DNA from: an uncultured Lachnospiraceae bacterium
GTDB lineage: Bacteria > Bacillota > Clostridia > Lachnospirales > Lachnospiraceae
Direction of reading: 5' to 3'
DNA: 8,196 nt
Assembly (NCBI GenBank): GCA_905236545.1
Contig: CAJOQO010000184.1
Span: 1 to 8,196 of the forward strand
Position 1 is the first letter of the stretch; every line of letters begins with the position of its first letter. Below the pieces are notes generated by a model. The model was not told the DNA's origin. It did no database searches and worked only from the letters and a program-made list of their open reading frames with translations. Below are positions 1-6,125 of this stretch, piece after piece. The position numbers and the translations under genes are program-made.

Positions 1-1
1 G

Positions 2-127
2 GCCTCGTCCGGAAAGGAGATGTCCGCGGGGCAGGCGGCTTCGTCCGGAAAGGAGATGTCCGCGGAACAGGCAGACCCGTCCGAAAAGGAGACGTCCGCG
101 GAGCAGGCGGCTTCGTCCGGAGGGAAG
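2..127 (+). repeat. 36-bp tandem repeat in coding sequence
   Basis: Three full 36-bp units (20-55, 56-91, 92-127) and a partial one (2-19) run off the left edge. Each unit encodes 12 residues of the form M/T-S-A-E/G-Q-A-x-x-S-x-K-E; the last unit ends in GGK. Because the period is a multiple of three, copy number can change without breaking the frame. The units make a flexible, charged, cytoplasm-side linker ahead of the membrane helix. Total copy number cannot be known from this window. Confidence 0.8.
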
Positions 128-1087
128 ATGGCTTCCGGACCGAATAAGAAGGCGGGGGGAAAGCTTCGAAGATACAGCGTGTGGGCGCTGACGGCGGCCG
201 CCTGCCTTACGGTGGCGGTCATTGGGAGGCATGCATTTCTTACCCGTGTCACCGATACAGAGCAGCTGAGTGTGGCTGAGGAGGGACAGGAGGAGGCCGC
301 GGAAGAAGCAAGACAGGACGGTGCGCCGGACACAGCGCGGGAAGCGGCATCCGGGAGGCAATTCCATGCCGCGGCAGAGGCATCGGCGACAGCACAGGAA
401 GCAGCCGGAGATGCCGCTGAAGAAGAGGAAGCATCTGCGCCTGCAGCAGCCAAAGATGCAGCCGGAGAAGAGGAAGCATCTGCGCCTGCAGCAGCCAAAG
501 ATGCAGCCGAAGAAGCAGAAGTATCTCCGCAGGAAGCAGCCGGAGAAGAGGAAGCATCTGCGCCTGCAGCAGTCGAAGATGCAGCTGAAGAAGCGGCAGA
601 CTATGAGGCAGCCATGAATGCGGCAGCTCCCGCGCAGCCCGGCTCAGCGATGAAGATGGCCAATCCTTTCCTCGATGTTCAGACGCTTGAAGAAGCGCAG
701 AAGGAGGCCGGATTCTCCCTGACGGTTCCCGAAGCGTTGACGCCATATGACAACCTTTTGTACCGTGTGATACCGGATCAGATGCTGGAAGTGATCTTTC
801 AGGATGCCGGGATGCAGGAAGGATACCGGATCCGAAAAGGAAAGAACATGGGAGAAGAGATCAGCGGAGATTACAACGCTTATCCCAGGGAGGCGGTGAT
901 CCGGATGGGAGAGACGGAGATTACGCTCCGCGGGGAGGATGAGGACCACTGGAACACAGCAGTCTGGACGCAAAGTAAGGAGGAGGGAGGCGGACAGACC
1001 GTATATGCCTTCTCCATCTGCGCGGATCAGAGAACCTTCACAAAGGAGGAGATCCTGAAAATGGCGAAGGAAATGCAACTTGTCTAA
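2..1087 (+). CDS. Membrane protein with repeats and C-terminal DUF4367-like domain (5' partial)
   Basis: The reading frame is open from base 2, so the gene starts left of the window. ATGs at 20 and 56 are internal: each sits directly against an AAGGAG that is itself part of the 36-bp repeat, with no spacing for initiation. Numbering from the ATG at 20, residues 1-36 are Ser/Ala/Glu/Lys repeats, 40-51 are basic, and about 52-74 form one membrane helix (basic side N-terminal, so probably N-in). Residues 80-212 are Ala/Glu-rich low complexity containing a 15-residue repeat, and 213-355 form a compact domain. That domain begins MANPFLDVQTLEEAQKEAGF and later has RKG, ISGDYN and a W-T strand, as I recall for DUF4367-like domains of clostridial membrane proteins, often encoded beside ECF sigma factors. 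An anti-sigma or envelope-sensing role is therefore inferred. No zinc-finger anti-sigma motif is visible, but the N-terminus is missing. The stop is TAA at 1085-1087. Confidence 0.7.
   Translation, partial: ASSGKEMSAGQAASSGKEMSAEQADPSEKETSAEQAASSGGKMASGPNKKAGGKLRRYSVWALTAAACLTVAVIGRHAFLTRVTDTEQLSVAEEGQEEAAEEARQDGAPDTAREAASGRQFHAAAEASATAQEAAGDAAEEEEASAPAAAKDAAGEEEASAPAAAKDAAEEAEVSPQEAAGEEEASAPAAVEDAAEEAADYEAAMNAAAPAQPGSAMKMANPFLDVQTLEEAQKEAGFSLTVPEALTPYDNLLYRVIPDQMLEVIFQDAGMQEGYRIRKGKNMGEEISGDYNAYPREAVIRMGETEITLRGEDEDHWNTAVWTQSKEEGGGQTVYAFSICADQRTFTKEEILKMAKEMQLV
422..589 (+). repeat. 45-bp coding repeat (EEEASAPAAAKDAA type)
   Basis: Two nearly identical 45-bp units lie side by side at 422-466 and 467-511. 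A diverged 33-bp segment (512-544, reading EEAEVSPQEAA) follows, then a third unit at 545-589. Each unit encodes 15 residues, EEEASAPAAAKDAAG or a close variant, so the frame is kept. It lies in the low-complexity stalk between the membrane helix and the C-terminal domain and is probably an extended spacer on the outer face. Confidence 0.8.
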
Positions 1088-1128
1088 AAAAGCAGTTGAA
1101 AATGTGATAAAGTCAGAACAGACAGCAG

Positions 1129-1157
1129 TGGCTATTTTTCGGGCGATACGTTATAGT
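1129..1157 (+). promoter_or_regulatory. Possible promoter for the EAL gene
   Basis: TATAGT at 1152-1157 matches the -10 consensus at five of six positions and lies 43 bp upstream of the EAL start. The hexamer 17 bp further up (TGGCTA, 1129-1134) is a poor -35, and there is no TG extension. The 112-bp gap after the preceding gene leaves room for a separate promoter, and no clear terminator was seen between the two genes. Readthrough from the upstream gene is equally possible. Confidence 0.25.
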
Positions 1158-1199
1158 AAAAATGTCCCTGGATCATATTAGGAAAGGATTTGCTCCGTC

Positions 1200-3119
1200 A
1201 TGACCTGGAATATCAGCTTCAGCCTGGTTACCGGGGTTCTGCTCTGTATTCTTCTTGGATACTATGTGGCATATCCCCGGCTCCCGGTTGTTTCGAACCG
1301 TCTGTTCATCCTGCTGGCGTTGTCTGAGATGTGTACGCTGGCATCCGATATTATTGCCACTCTGATGGATATGAACCATCAGAGCTTTCCGGTCTGGGTT
1401 CTGTTCCTTGTGAATCTGATCTACTTTCTTTTCTTTACGCTGCGAAGCTTCGTCCTGTATGTTTACACTGTAACACTTGCCAGCCAGCATACCAGGCTTC
1501 AGCGGGGGTACTATTACGTTGGCTTCGCGTTCGGCGTATTGTTTGCTCTCCTGTCGATCAGCAGTCTTTTCACGGGATTTATCTTTACCATTGACAAAGA
1601 AGGATACCATTCCGGGCCGGGGTATGCCGTCATCAATGCGCAGCTGTTTGTCTTCCTGATTCTGGGACTGTGGATGATCGTCCGGTTCTGGAAATCGCTG
1701 CCGGGCACGTTATTATCCGGGATCCTTCTTGTCTACGCGATTCTGATCAGCGGCGGGATCTTCCGCACGCTTCTCCCGGATTATCTTCTGATGGATACCT
1801 TCTTTATGATGTCCATCGTGATCCTCTACATCACGATTCACAACGCGGATCTGTACCGGGAGAGCCGGACGATGTCATTTGACTATCAGGCCTTTGAGCT
1901 TGTGGTGAGAGATCATCACAACTATGGGGTCTGGTACCAGCTCATCGGGATCATGACAAACAACTATGAGGAAGCGAGGCAGATCTACGGGGGCGTCCAG
2001 ATCGATGTGGTGCTGAATCGGATCGGCAGATATCTGAGGGAACAGTTCCGGGGCGCTACGGTCTTCTATGAGCGTTCCGGGTGTTTCCTGATCATGATCG
2101 AAGAAAGACAGACGGCGGAAAAGGCAGTTTCCATGATCCTTCCGGAGGTGATCCGGAGATTCCGCGAGCCATGGGATGGCGGCAGCGGGAGCAGGGTTTT
2201 TCTGAATGCTGTCTTCAGCCAGATGAATTCCGATCTTGAGATCCCTTCTGTGGATCTGGAGATCGAGGTGGTCCGCCGGCTCCTGGGCAAGGGCGGGAAC
2301 GGAGAACTGGATCACGACTTTGTTGTCGACAGGACGCTGGTCGATGAGGTGATCCGCGAGTTTGAGATCAAGAAGGCGCTCAGCTATGCGCTTCAGAAAA
2401 ATGACCTCCAGATCTTTATGCAGCCGATTATCGATGCACGGACCGGGAAAGTGGTCGGTGCGGAGGTGCTTTCGAGGCTGATCGATCCGAAGCTCGGCCT
2501 GATTCCGCCCGTGGAGTTCATCCCCCTGGCGGAGCGCTCCGGCAGCATCATAGAGATCGGAGAGCAGGTTCTGGCAAAGACCTGCAGATTTCTGGTGGAG
2601 AGAAGATCCGAGCTCCAGGGAATTGACTTTATCAATATCAATCTGTCGCCGATCCAGTGTATGGATCCGGATCTTGCGGATACCTTTGATCTTGTGCCGA
2701 AGACCTACGGCGTGGATACGAAGATGCTTCACCTTGAGATTACCGAAGAGAGCATGGTGGACCCGGATGTGCTCAAGAGCCGGATGGAGGTACTCGGAAA
2801 GCTTGGATATGTATTCTCGCTTGATGACTACGGAAGCGGATACGCGAATCAGTTCCGGATCAAGACCTTTCCGTTCAGCGGGATCAAGCTGGACATGAAG
2901 ATCGTCTGGGCGCATTTCCGTGAACCGGATTCGATCCTGCCCAACGCGGTGAGTTCGTTCCTGGACTGCGGCCTTACGGTTACGGCGGAGGGGGTTGAGA
3001 CCGGGGAGATGGTTCAGCAGCTCAGGGAAATGGGCTGCACCTACCTGCAGGGCTTCTATTACTCCAAACCGCTTCCCCTTGACGAGTTTATCGAATATCT
3101 CAAAAAGAGAGCATCCTGA
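1200..3119 (+). CDS. 7-TM / degenerate GGDEF / EAL c-di-GMP phosphodiesterase
   Basis: A complete 639-residue protein. The ATG at 1200 follows AGGAAAGGA (1180-1188) by 11 bases. About seven hydrophobic helices (near 4-24, 33-53, 65-89, 105-125, 146-163, 170-190, 199-214) form an N-terminal membrane sensor. Residues 225-370 have the spacing of a GGDEF domain, but the signature reads RSGCF (293-297), so cyclase activity is very unlikely. Residues 390-637 form an EAL domain. The signature is EVL (E422), with R426, N481 in NLS, E513 in LEITEES, D542-D543 in DDYGSGY, K563, E597 in AEGVET and Q617 in LQGF. These match the metal- and substrate-binding residues of active EAL enzymes, which hydrolyse c-di-GMP to pGpG. 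Hydrolysis at the inner face of the membrane, controlled by the sensor or by nucleotide binding to the decayed GGDEF, is inferred. The signal sensed is unknown. No motility or biofilm genes are adjacent. Confidence 0.93.
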   Translation: MTWNISFSLVTGVLLCILLGYYVAYPRLPVVSNRLFILLALSEMCTLASDIIATLMDMNHQSFPVWVLFLVNLIYFLFFTLRSFVLYVYTVTLASQHTRLQRGYYYVGFAFGVLFALLSISSLFTGFIFTIDKEGYHSGPGYAVINAQLFVFLILGLWMIVRFWKSLPGTLLSGILLVYAILISGGIFRTLLPDYLLMDTFFMMSIVILYITIHNADLYRESRTMSFDYQAFELVVRDHHNYGVWYQLIGIMTNNYEEARQIYGGVQIDVVLNRIGRYLREQFRGATVFYERSGCFLIMIEERQTAEKAVSMILPEVIRRFREPWDGGSGSRVFLNAVFSQMNSDLEIPSVDLEIEVVRRLLGKGGNGELDHDFVVDRTLVDEVIREFEIKKALSYALQKNDLQIFMQPIIDARTGKVVGAEVLSRLIDPKLGLIPPVEFIPLAERSGSIIEIGEQVLAKTCRFLVERRSELQGIDFININLSPIQCMDPDLADTFDLVPKTYGVDTKMLHLEITEESMVDPDVLKSRMEVLGKLGYVFSLDDYGSGYANQFRIKTFPFSGIKLDMKIVWAHFREPDSILPNAVSSFLDCGLTVTAEGVETGEMVQQLREMGCTYLQGFYYSKPLPLDEFIEYLKKRAS

Positions 3120-3137
3120 AAGCCTGTTCTGCTGAAA

Positions 3138-3173
3138 GCGCCTCCCTGCATCAATTGCACTGCGGGGAGGCGC
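3138..3173. terminator. Hairpin between convergent genes
   Basis: A 13-bp stem (3138-3150 with 3161-3173, GC-rich, one T-G wobble) encloses a 10-base loop. It begins 18 bp after the EAL stop codon, between that gene and the convergent mutase gene. The following T tract is weak on both strands (on the minus strand the stem is followed by TTTCAGC). It fits a terminator used from both sides, although it is not a textbook intrinsic one. Confidence 0.65.
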
Positions 3174-3179
3174 GTAATC

Positions 3180-3271
3180 TTACTCAAAAAAACTTACTCA
3201 AAGAATCCTGCTCACAGAACCTCACTCACAGAACCTTGCTCAAAGATCCTTACCCAAAGATCCTTACTCAA
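3180..3271. repeat. 14-bp tandem repeat array at the mutase 3' end
   Basis: Six units of 13-15 bp begin at 3180, 3194, 3209, 3222, 3236 and 3250, followed by a partial unit at 3264. The plus-strand consensus is TTACTCAAAGATCC. The copies nearest the mutase (3236-3249, 3250-3263) are the most alike. The partial unit is the mutase stop codon plus its last codon, so the array looks as though it grew outward from the gene end. The period is not a multiple of three. Function, if any, is unknown; slippage is the simplest explanation. Confidence 0.75.
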
Positions 3272-5033
3272 CCGCAAGGATCGTCTCCATGGCTGCTTCT
3301 TTGATCTTCCTGTTGACCTCCTGCGCCTTCTGCGGAGTATCCTGCCTGGAATAGAAGTAGAACTTAATCTTGGGCTCTGTTCCGGAGGGGCGTACGGCGA
3401 ACCAGGATCCGTTCTCCAGGAAAAAGCGCAGAACGTTGGAAGCCGGAATATCTTCATAGCCGTCCTTGTAGTCAATGACCTTCGTGACGCGGATGCCCGC
3501 AACCGAGCTCCACACGGAATCGTCCCTGCAGGCTGCGGCGGAAGCATCCTTCCCTTTCGCGCCGGCCACTCTGTCCATCGGGAGATTCCCGCGCACACTG
3601 TCCATCATGCGGCGGATCCTCTGGGCGCCCGGGATTCCCTTCAAAACAAGATTCGGCTCATCTTCGGCGTAATAGCCATAACGCGCTCCGAGCTCTGACA
3701 GCACCTGGAAGAGTGTTTTGCCCTGTTTCCTGTAATAGGCCGCGGCTTCCGCGATGAGCATACCGGCGCTGATGCCGTCCTTGTCGCGGATCTCCGGGCA
3801 GGCAGCGTAGCCTACGGACTCCTCATATCCGAACAGGTAGGTATATCCATGCTCCTCCAGGAAGGGAATGCGCCCGCAGATGTTTTTGAATCCGGTGAGC
3901 GCCTCGATCATCTTCACGCCATAGGAGGCGGCGATCTCCGCTGAGAGGGAGGAGGTGACAATGGACTTGATCATCGCACCGTTCTCCGGCAGGGTTCCCG
4001 CGGCGCGGTGTCCCTCGAGGATATAATTGACAAGCAGGTACCCGGTCTGGTTTCCGTTGAGCGGAACATATTTTCCGTCGTCTCCCATCAGCTCGATGGC
4101 AAAGCGGTCAGAATCCGGATCGGTTGCCATGAGAAGCTCCGCGCCGATCTTTGCTCCCAGCTCTTCGCTGAGCCGGAACGCTTTCGGATCCTCCGGATTC
4201 GGATAGCCGACCGTAGAAAAGTCCGGATCCGGATCCTTCTGTTCGGGCACGATATGGAAATTCTGGAATCCTCTCTCTTCCATCATCCTGGAAAACGGGA
4301 TCGAACCGGCTCCGTTCAGCGGCGTATAGACGATGGGGATCGAAAGGTCCAGCTCATCCCCCTCATGAATCGCGAGGGATCTGACCATGTCAAGGTACAG
4401 GCGGTCTTCCGCTTCACCGAGAAGGGTGATCCTTCCGTCTTTGATCATTTCATCGTATTCCGAATCATCGATATCACAATCTGTGAAGTAATCCAGATCC
4501 ATCATGCAGTGCATCATGCCGTCCGCAACCTGCGCGCTGACCTGGCAGCCATCTTCCCAGTAAACCTTGTAGCCGTTATACTCCGGCGGGTTATGGGAGG
4601 CGGTGATGTTGATTCCGGATACGGTTTTCTTCACACGGATCAGGCAGGCCAGCTCGGGCGTCGGACGCAGATCGGGGAAGGTATATACCCTGATGCCCGC
4701 CCGGGCGAGGATACATGCCGCGAGACGTGAGAACTCTTTGGAGAAATGCCTGGGATCATGCGCGATGATCACACCTTTGTTCATAGCCTCAGGACCGGCC
4801 TGGCGGATATACTCCGCGATTCCCCGGGTGGCGCGTCCTACCGTGTAGAGGTTCATGCAGTTGGTTCCAACGCCTGTCACACCGCGCAGTCCTGCGGTTC
4901 CGAAGACCATTTCCTGAGAAAAACGCTCCGCCATCTCGGCTTCGTCCGAAGCAAGTGCCTCAAGCTGGGGACGGAGCGGATCCCCGGCCGGGATCTGTTT
5001 CATCCAGATATCAAAACGTTCTTTATAATCCAT
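3264..5033 (-). CDS. pgcA: Phospho-sugar mutase (alpha-phosphoglucomutase, PgcA type)
   Basis: A 589-residue cytoplasmic enzyme of the alpha-D-phosphohexomutase superfamily, which interconverts glucose-6-P and glucose-1-P (or mannose equivalents) and so supplies nucleotide sugars for glycans. All four active-site signatures are present: FGTAGLRG near 44-51; the phosphoserine loop TASHNP (S146); the metal loop DPDSDR (305-310); the sugar loop GYEES (402-406); and the phosphate-binding loop RPSGTEPK (548-555). Length and the FGYEES form fit the PgcA-like bacterial group better than the shorter ManB/GlmM enzymes; exact sugar preference cannot be read from sequence. The start at 5033 is chosen because AGAAAGGA lies 8 bases upstream. 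An in-frame ATG at 5081 overlaps the -10 box and one at 5042 overlaps the Shine-Dalgarno. An Ala/Lys/Asp-rich stretch near 490-510 looks like an insertion before the last domain. It is a single-gene unit, divergent from the next gene and convergent with the EAL gene. Confidence 0.95.
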   Translation of the reverse strand: MDYKERFDIWMKQIPAGDPLRPQLEALASDEAEMAERFSQEMVFGTAGLRGVTGVGTNCMNLYTVGRATRGIAEYIRQAGPEAMNKGVIIAHDPRHFSKEFSRLAACILARAGIRVYTFPDLRPTPELACLIRVKKTVSGINITASHNPPEYNGYKVYWEDGCQVSAQVADGMMHCMMDLDYFTDCDIDDSEYDEMIKDGRITLLGEAEDRLYLDMVRSLAIHEGDELDLSIPIVYTPLNGAGSIPFSRMMEERGFQNFHIVPEQKDPDPDFSTVGYPNPEDPKAFRLSEELGAKIGAELLMATDPDSDRFAIELMGDDGKYVPLNGNQTGYLLVNYILEGHRAAGTLPENGAMIKSIVTSSLSAEIAASYGVKMIEALTGFKNICGRIPFLEEHGYTYLFGYEESVGYAACPEIRDKDGISAGMLIAEAAAYYRKQGKTLFQVLSELGARYGYYAEDEPNLVLKGIPGAQRIRRMMDSVRGNLPMDRVAGAKGKDASAAACRDDSVWSSVAGIRVTKVIDYKDGYEDIPASNVLRFFLENGSWFAVRPSGTEPKIKFYFYSRQDTPQKAQEVNRKIKEAAMETILAVE

Positions 5034-5041
5034 AGTACCCA

Positions 5042-5049
5042 TCCTTTCT
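5042..5049 (-). promoter_or_regulatory. Ribosome binding site that fixes the mutase start
   Basis: AGAAAGGA on the minus strand, 8 bases before the ATG at 5033. It supports MDYKERF as the N-terminus over the 16-residue-longer reading frame. Confidence 0.75.
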
Positions 5050-5079
5050 GCCCGGCATTTCGCCATGGCGTTTGATCTC

Positions 5080-5108
5080 ATTATATCTGATTTGTGTTAT
5101 GATGTATA
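5080..5108 (-). promoter_or_regulatory. Probable promoter of the mutase gene
   Basis: On the minus strand a perfect TATAAT (5085-5080) follows TATACA (5108-5103, four of six matches to TTGACA) with a 17-bp spacer. The predicted transcript starts near 5073, giving a leader of about 40 bases. The -35 hexamer overlaps the plus-strand -10 of the divergent gene, so the two promoters probably cannot be occupied at the same time. Confidence 0.5.
5095..5103 (+). promoter_or_regulatory. Possible extended -10 promoter for the 5150-8033 pair
   Basis: TGT-TATGAT on the plus strand is an extended -10 element (TGn plus five of six matches to TATAAT), about 47 bp before the ATG at 5150. No good -35 lies at 16-18 bp; TTGATC at 5072-5077 is 20 bp away. 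A second candidate -10, TACAAT (5107-5112), overlaps the same stretch, so the exact start site is uncertain. Confidence 0.35.
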
Positions 5109-5136
5109 CAATTCAGTTGCGGGCGCGCCCGGACAT

Positions 5137-5142
5137 AAAGGA
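5137..5142 (+). promoter_or_regulatory. Ribosome binding site that fixes the start at 5150
   Basis: AAAGGA lies 7 bases before the ATG at 5150. It is followed by TGG, as on the mutase side, so both divergent genes use a nearly identical initiation sequence (AAAGGATGG). It favours this ATG over the in-frame TTG at 5072, which lies upstream of the putative -10. Confidence 0.75.
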
Positions 5143-5149
5143 TGGTGAC

Positions 5150-6049
5150 ATGGCTCAGATGAGAAATGAGGATGAAAGGACTCTGTCCGCTCTTCTGGAG
5201 CAGGACAGAGAGATGGTGATGGCGCAGCTTCAGAAGGGACGTACGCCGGACGAGGCGCAGGCTGCGCTTGAAAAAGAAACAGAACGGCTGATCTACAGGG
5301 CCGGTGCATGGGCGGAGACGGCCGATGCGGCGCAGGGGATGCTGCAGATGCTGAAGGACGCGGTGCCTCTGGTCGGGTCTGTGGCGGACGCGGAGGTGTG
5401 GGAGAAGGAGAGCGGAAGCGGAGCCCGGGCAGGCTTCCGGATACCGGTTCCGGCGCTGCTGTGCCTGATTGCAGGGATCGTCTGTGTGACCGGAAGCCTG
5501 ATCGGCCAGCAGACGGCAGGGATCTTTCTTCATCTTTCCGTGATCTTCTGGGCAGCTGCGGGCTGTGTGCTCCTTGCGCTGGGCGGATACCTGGCCGGGA
5601 AAGCACGCGGCAGGAATGCGGCAAAACCGCGGGAGAGGCAGACACAGCTGACCTTCCTGGTGGATCCGGAAAAGATCTGGCATATCCTTCAGGGAACCAT
5701 GCTGGGTGCTGACCACCGTCTGGAGAACGTGCGGGAGAGAGAGAAAGCTGAGAAAAGGACGGGATCCGGCAGCAGCGCGGAACTGTCAAAGCAGGATCTT
5801 CAGTTCTTTTCCGATCTTCTGGAAAATGCGTACGCCAGGAGGCGCAGATTCCCGTCGGATGAGACGCCAGGCGAACAGGTGGAACTGATCCGTTATTACC
5901 TGCATGAAAAGGGAATCGAAACAGAGGACTATTCTCAGCAAAGCGCGGGATGGTTTGAGATTCTTCCGGCGGACAGCAAAGGCGTGACGATCCGCCCCGC
6001 ACTGATCAGGGACGGTGTGGTCATACGAAAGGGAGTCGCGTCCGGATAA
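5150..6049 (+). CDS. Uncharacterised two-TM protein next to the Hsp70-like gene
   Basis: A 299-residue protein I do not recognise. Residues 1-75 are charged and probably helical, with acidic and basic residues alternating (a coiled coil is possible). Two hydrophobic segments lie at about 98-118 and 126-149, followed by a basic stretch (KARGRNAAKPRER), so both ends should face the cytoplasm. Residues 165-230 are charged and helical. The C-terminal part, roughly 240-299, looks compact: it has RYYLHEKGIE, then WFEILPADSKGVTIRPALI, and ends in a short beta-like region. No catalytic motif, signal peptide or lipobox is visible. It is the first gene of a probable two-gene unit, 76 bp ahead of the Hsp70-like ATPase gene and on the same strand. 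By position and shared membrane location it may be that protein's partner, a co-chaperone or exchange factor, but nothing in the sequence proves this. Confidence 0.8.
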   Translation: MAQMRNEDERTLSALLEQDREMVMAQLQKGRTPDEAQAALEKETERLIYRAGAWAETADAAQGMLQMLKDAVPLVGSVADAEVWEKESGSGARAGFRIPVPALLCLIAGIVCVTGSLIGQQTAGIFLHLSVIFWAAAGCVLLALGGYLAGKARGRNAAKPRERQTQLTFLVDPEKIWHILQGTMLGADHRLENVREREKAEKRTGSGSSAELSKQDLQFFSDLLENAYARRRRFPSDETPGEQVELIRYYLHEKGIETEDYSQQSAGWFEILPADSKGVTIRPALIRDGVVIRKGVASG

Positions 6050-6055
6050 AGAAAA

Positions 6056-6118
6056 GATACGGGAAACGATACGGGAACCGGAAGCCCGCAAAGACAGAAA
6101 AACCGGATACGGGTAAAC
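6056..6118 (+). repeat. 12-bp direct repeats in the spacer before the Hsp70-like gene
   Basis: The motif GATACGGGAAAC occurs at 6056-6067, directly repeated as GATACGGGAACC at 6068-6079, and again with one inserted T (GATACGGGTAAAC) at 6106-6118. The copies fill most of the 76-bp gap between the two genes and stop 7 bases before the ATG at 6126. They could be a protein or RNA binding site, or simple slippage. Confidence 0.6.
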
Positions 6119-6125
6119 GATTAAG

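Noticed and set aside
249..746. Long Leu-rich open frame on the minus strand (165 codons)
   Set aside because: It is antisense to the Ala/Glu repeat and its periodic LLRLHLWLLQAQ text is just the complement of GCA/GAA repeats; no ribosome site or promoter.
1088..1199. Riboswitch (for example c-di-GMP) upstream of the EAL gene
   Set aside because: The gap is only 112 bp, and I could not find a convincing paired structure or the conserved core of a known c-di-GMP riboswitch.
1875..2915. 346-codon open frame on the minus strand
   Set aside because: It lies fully inside the EAL gene, whose domain motifs are clear. The antisense product is His/Asp/Leu-rich with no recognisable domain, as expected of a shadow frame.
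3180..3271. CRISPR-like array
   Set aside because: Units are 13-15 bp and directly adjacent with no unique spacers, so it is a simple tandem repeat.
4008..4730. 240-codon plus-strand frame opposite the mutase
   Set aside because: Antisense to conserved mutase motifs (TASHNP, DPDSDR); no ribosome site and no family features.
5072..5149. N-terminal extension of the two-TM protein from a TTG at 5072
   Set aside because: The TTG has no ribosome site and lies upstream of the putative -10, whereas the ATG at 5150 has AAAGGA at 7 bases.
5097..6002. 301-codon minus-strand frame opposite the two-TM gene
   Set aside because: Pro/Ser/Arg-rich composition typical of antisense frames in GC-rich DNA. 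The plus-strand frame has a good ribosome site and plausible membrane helices.
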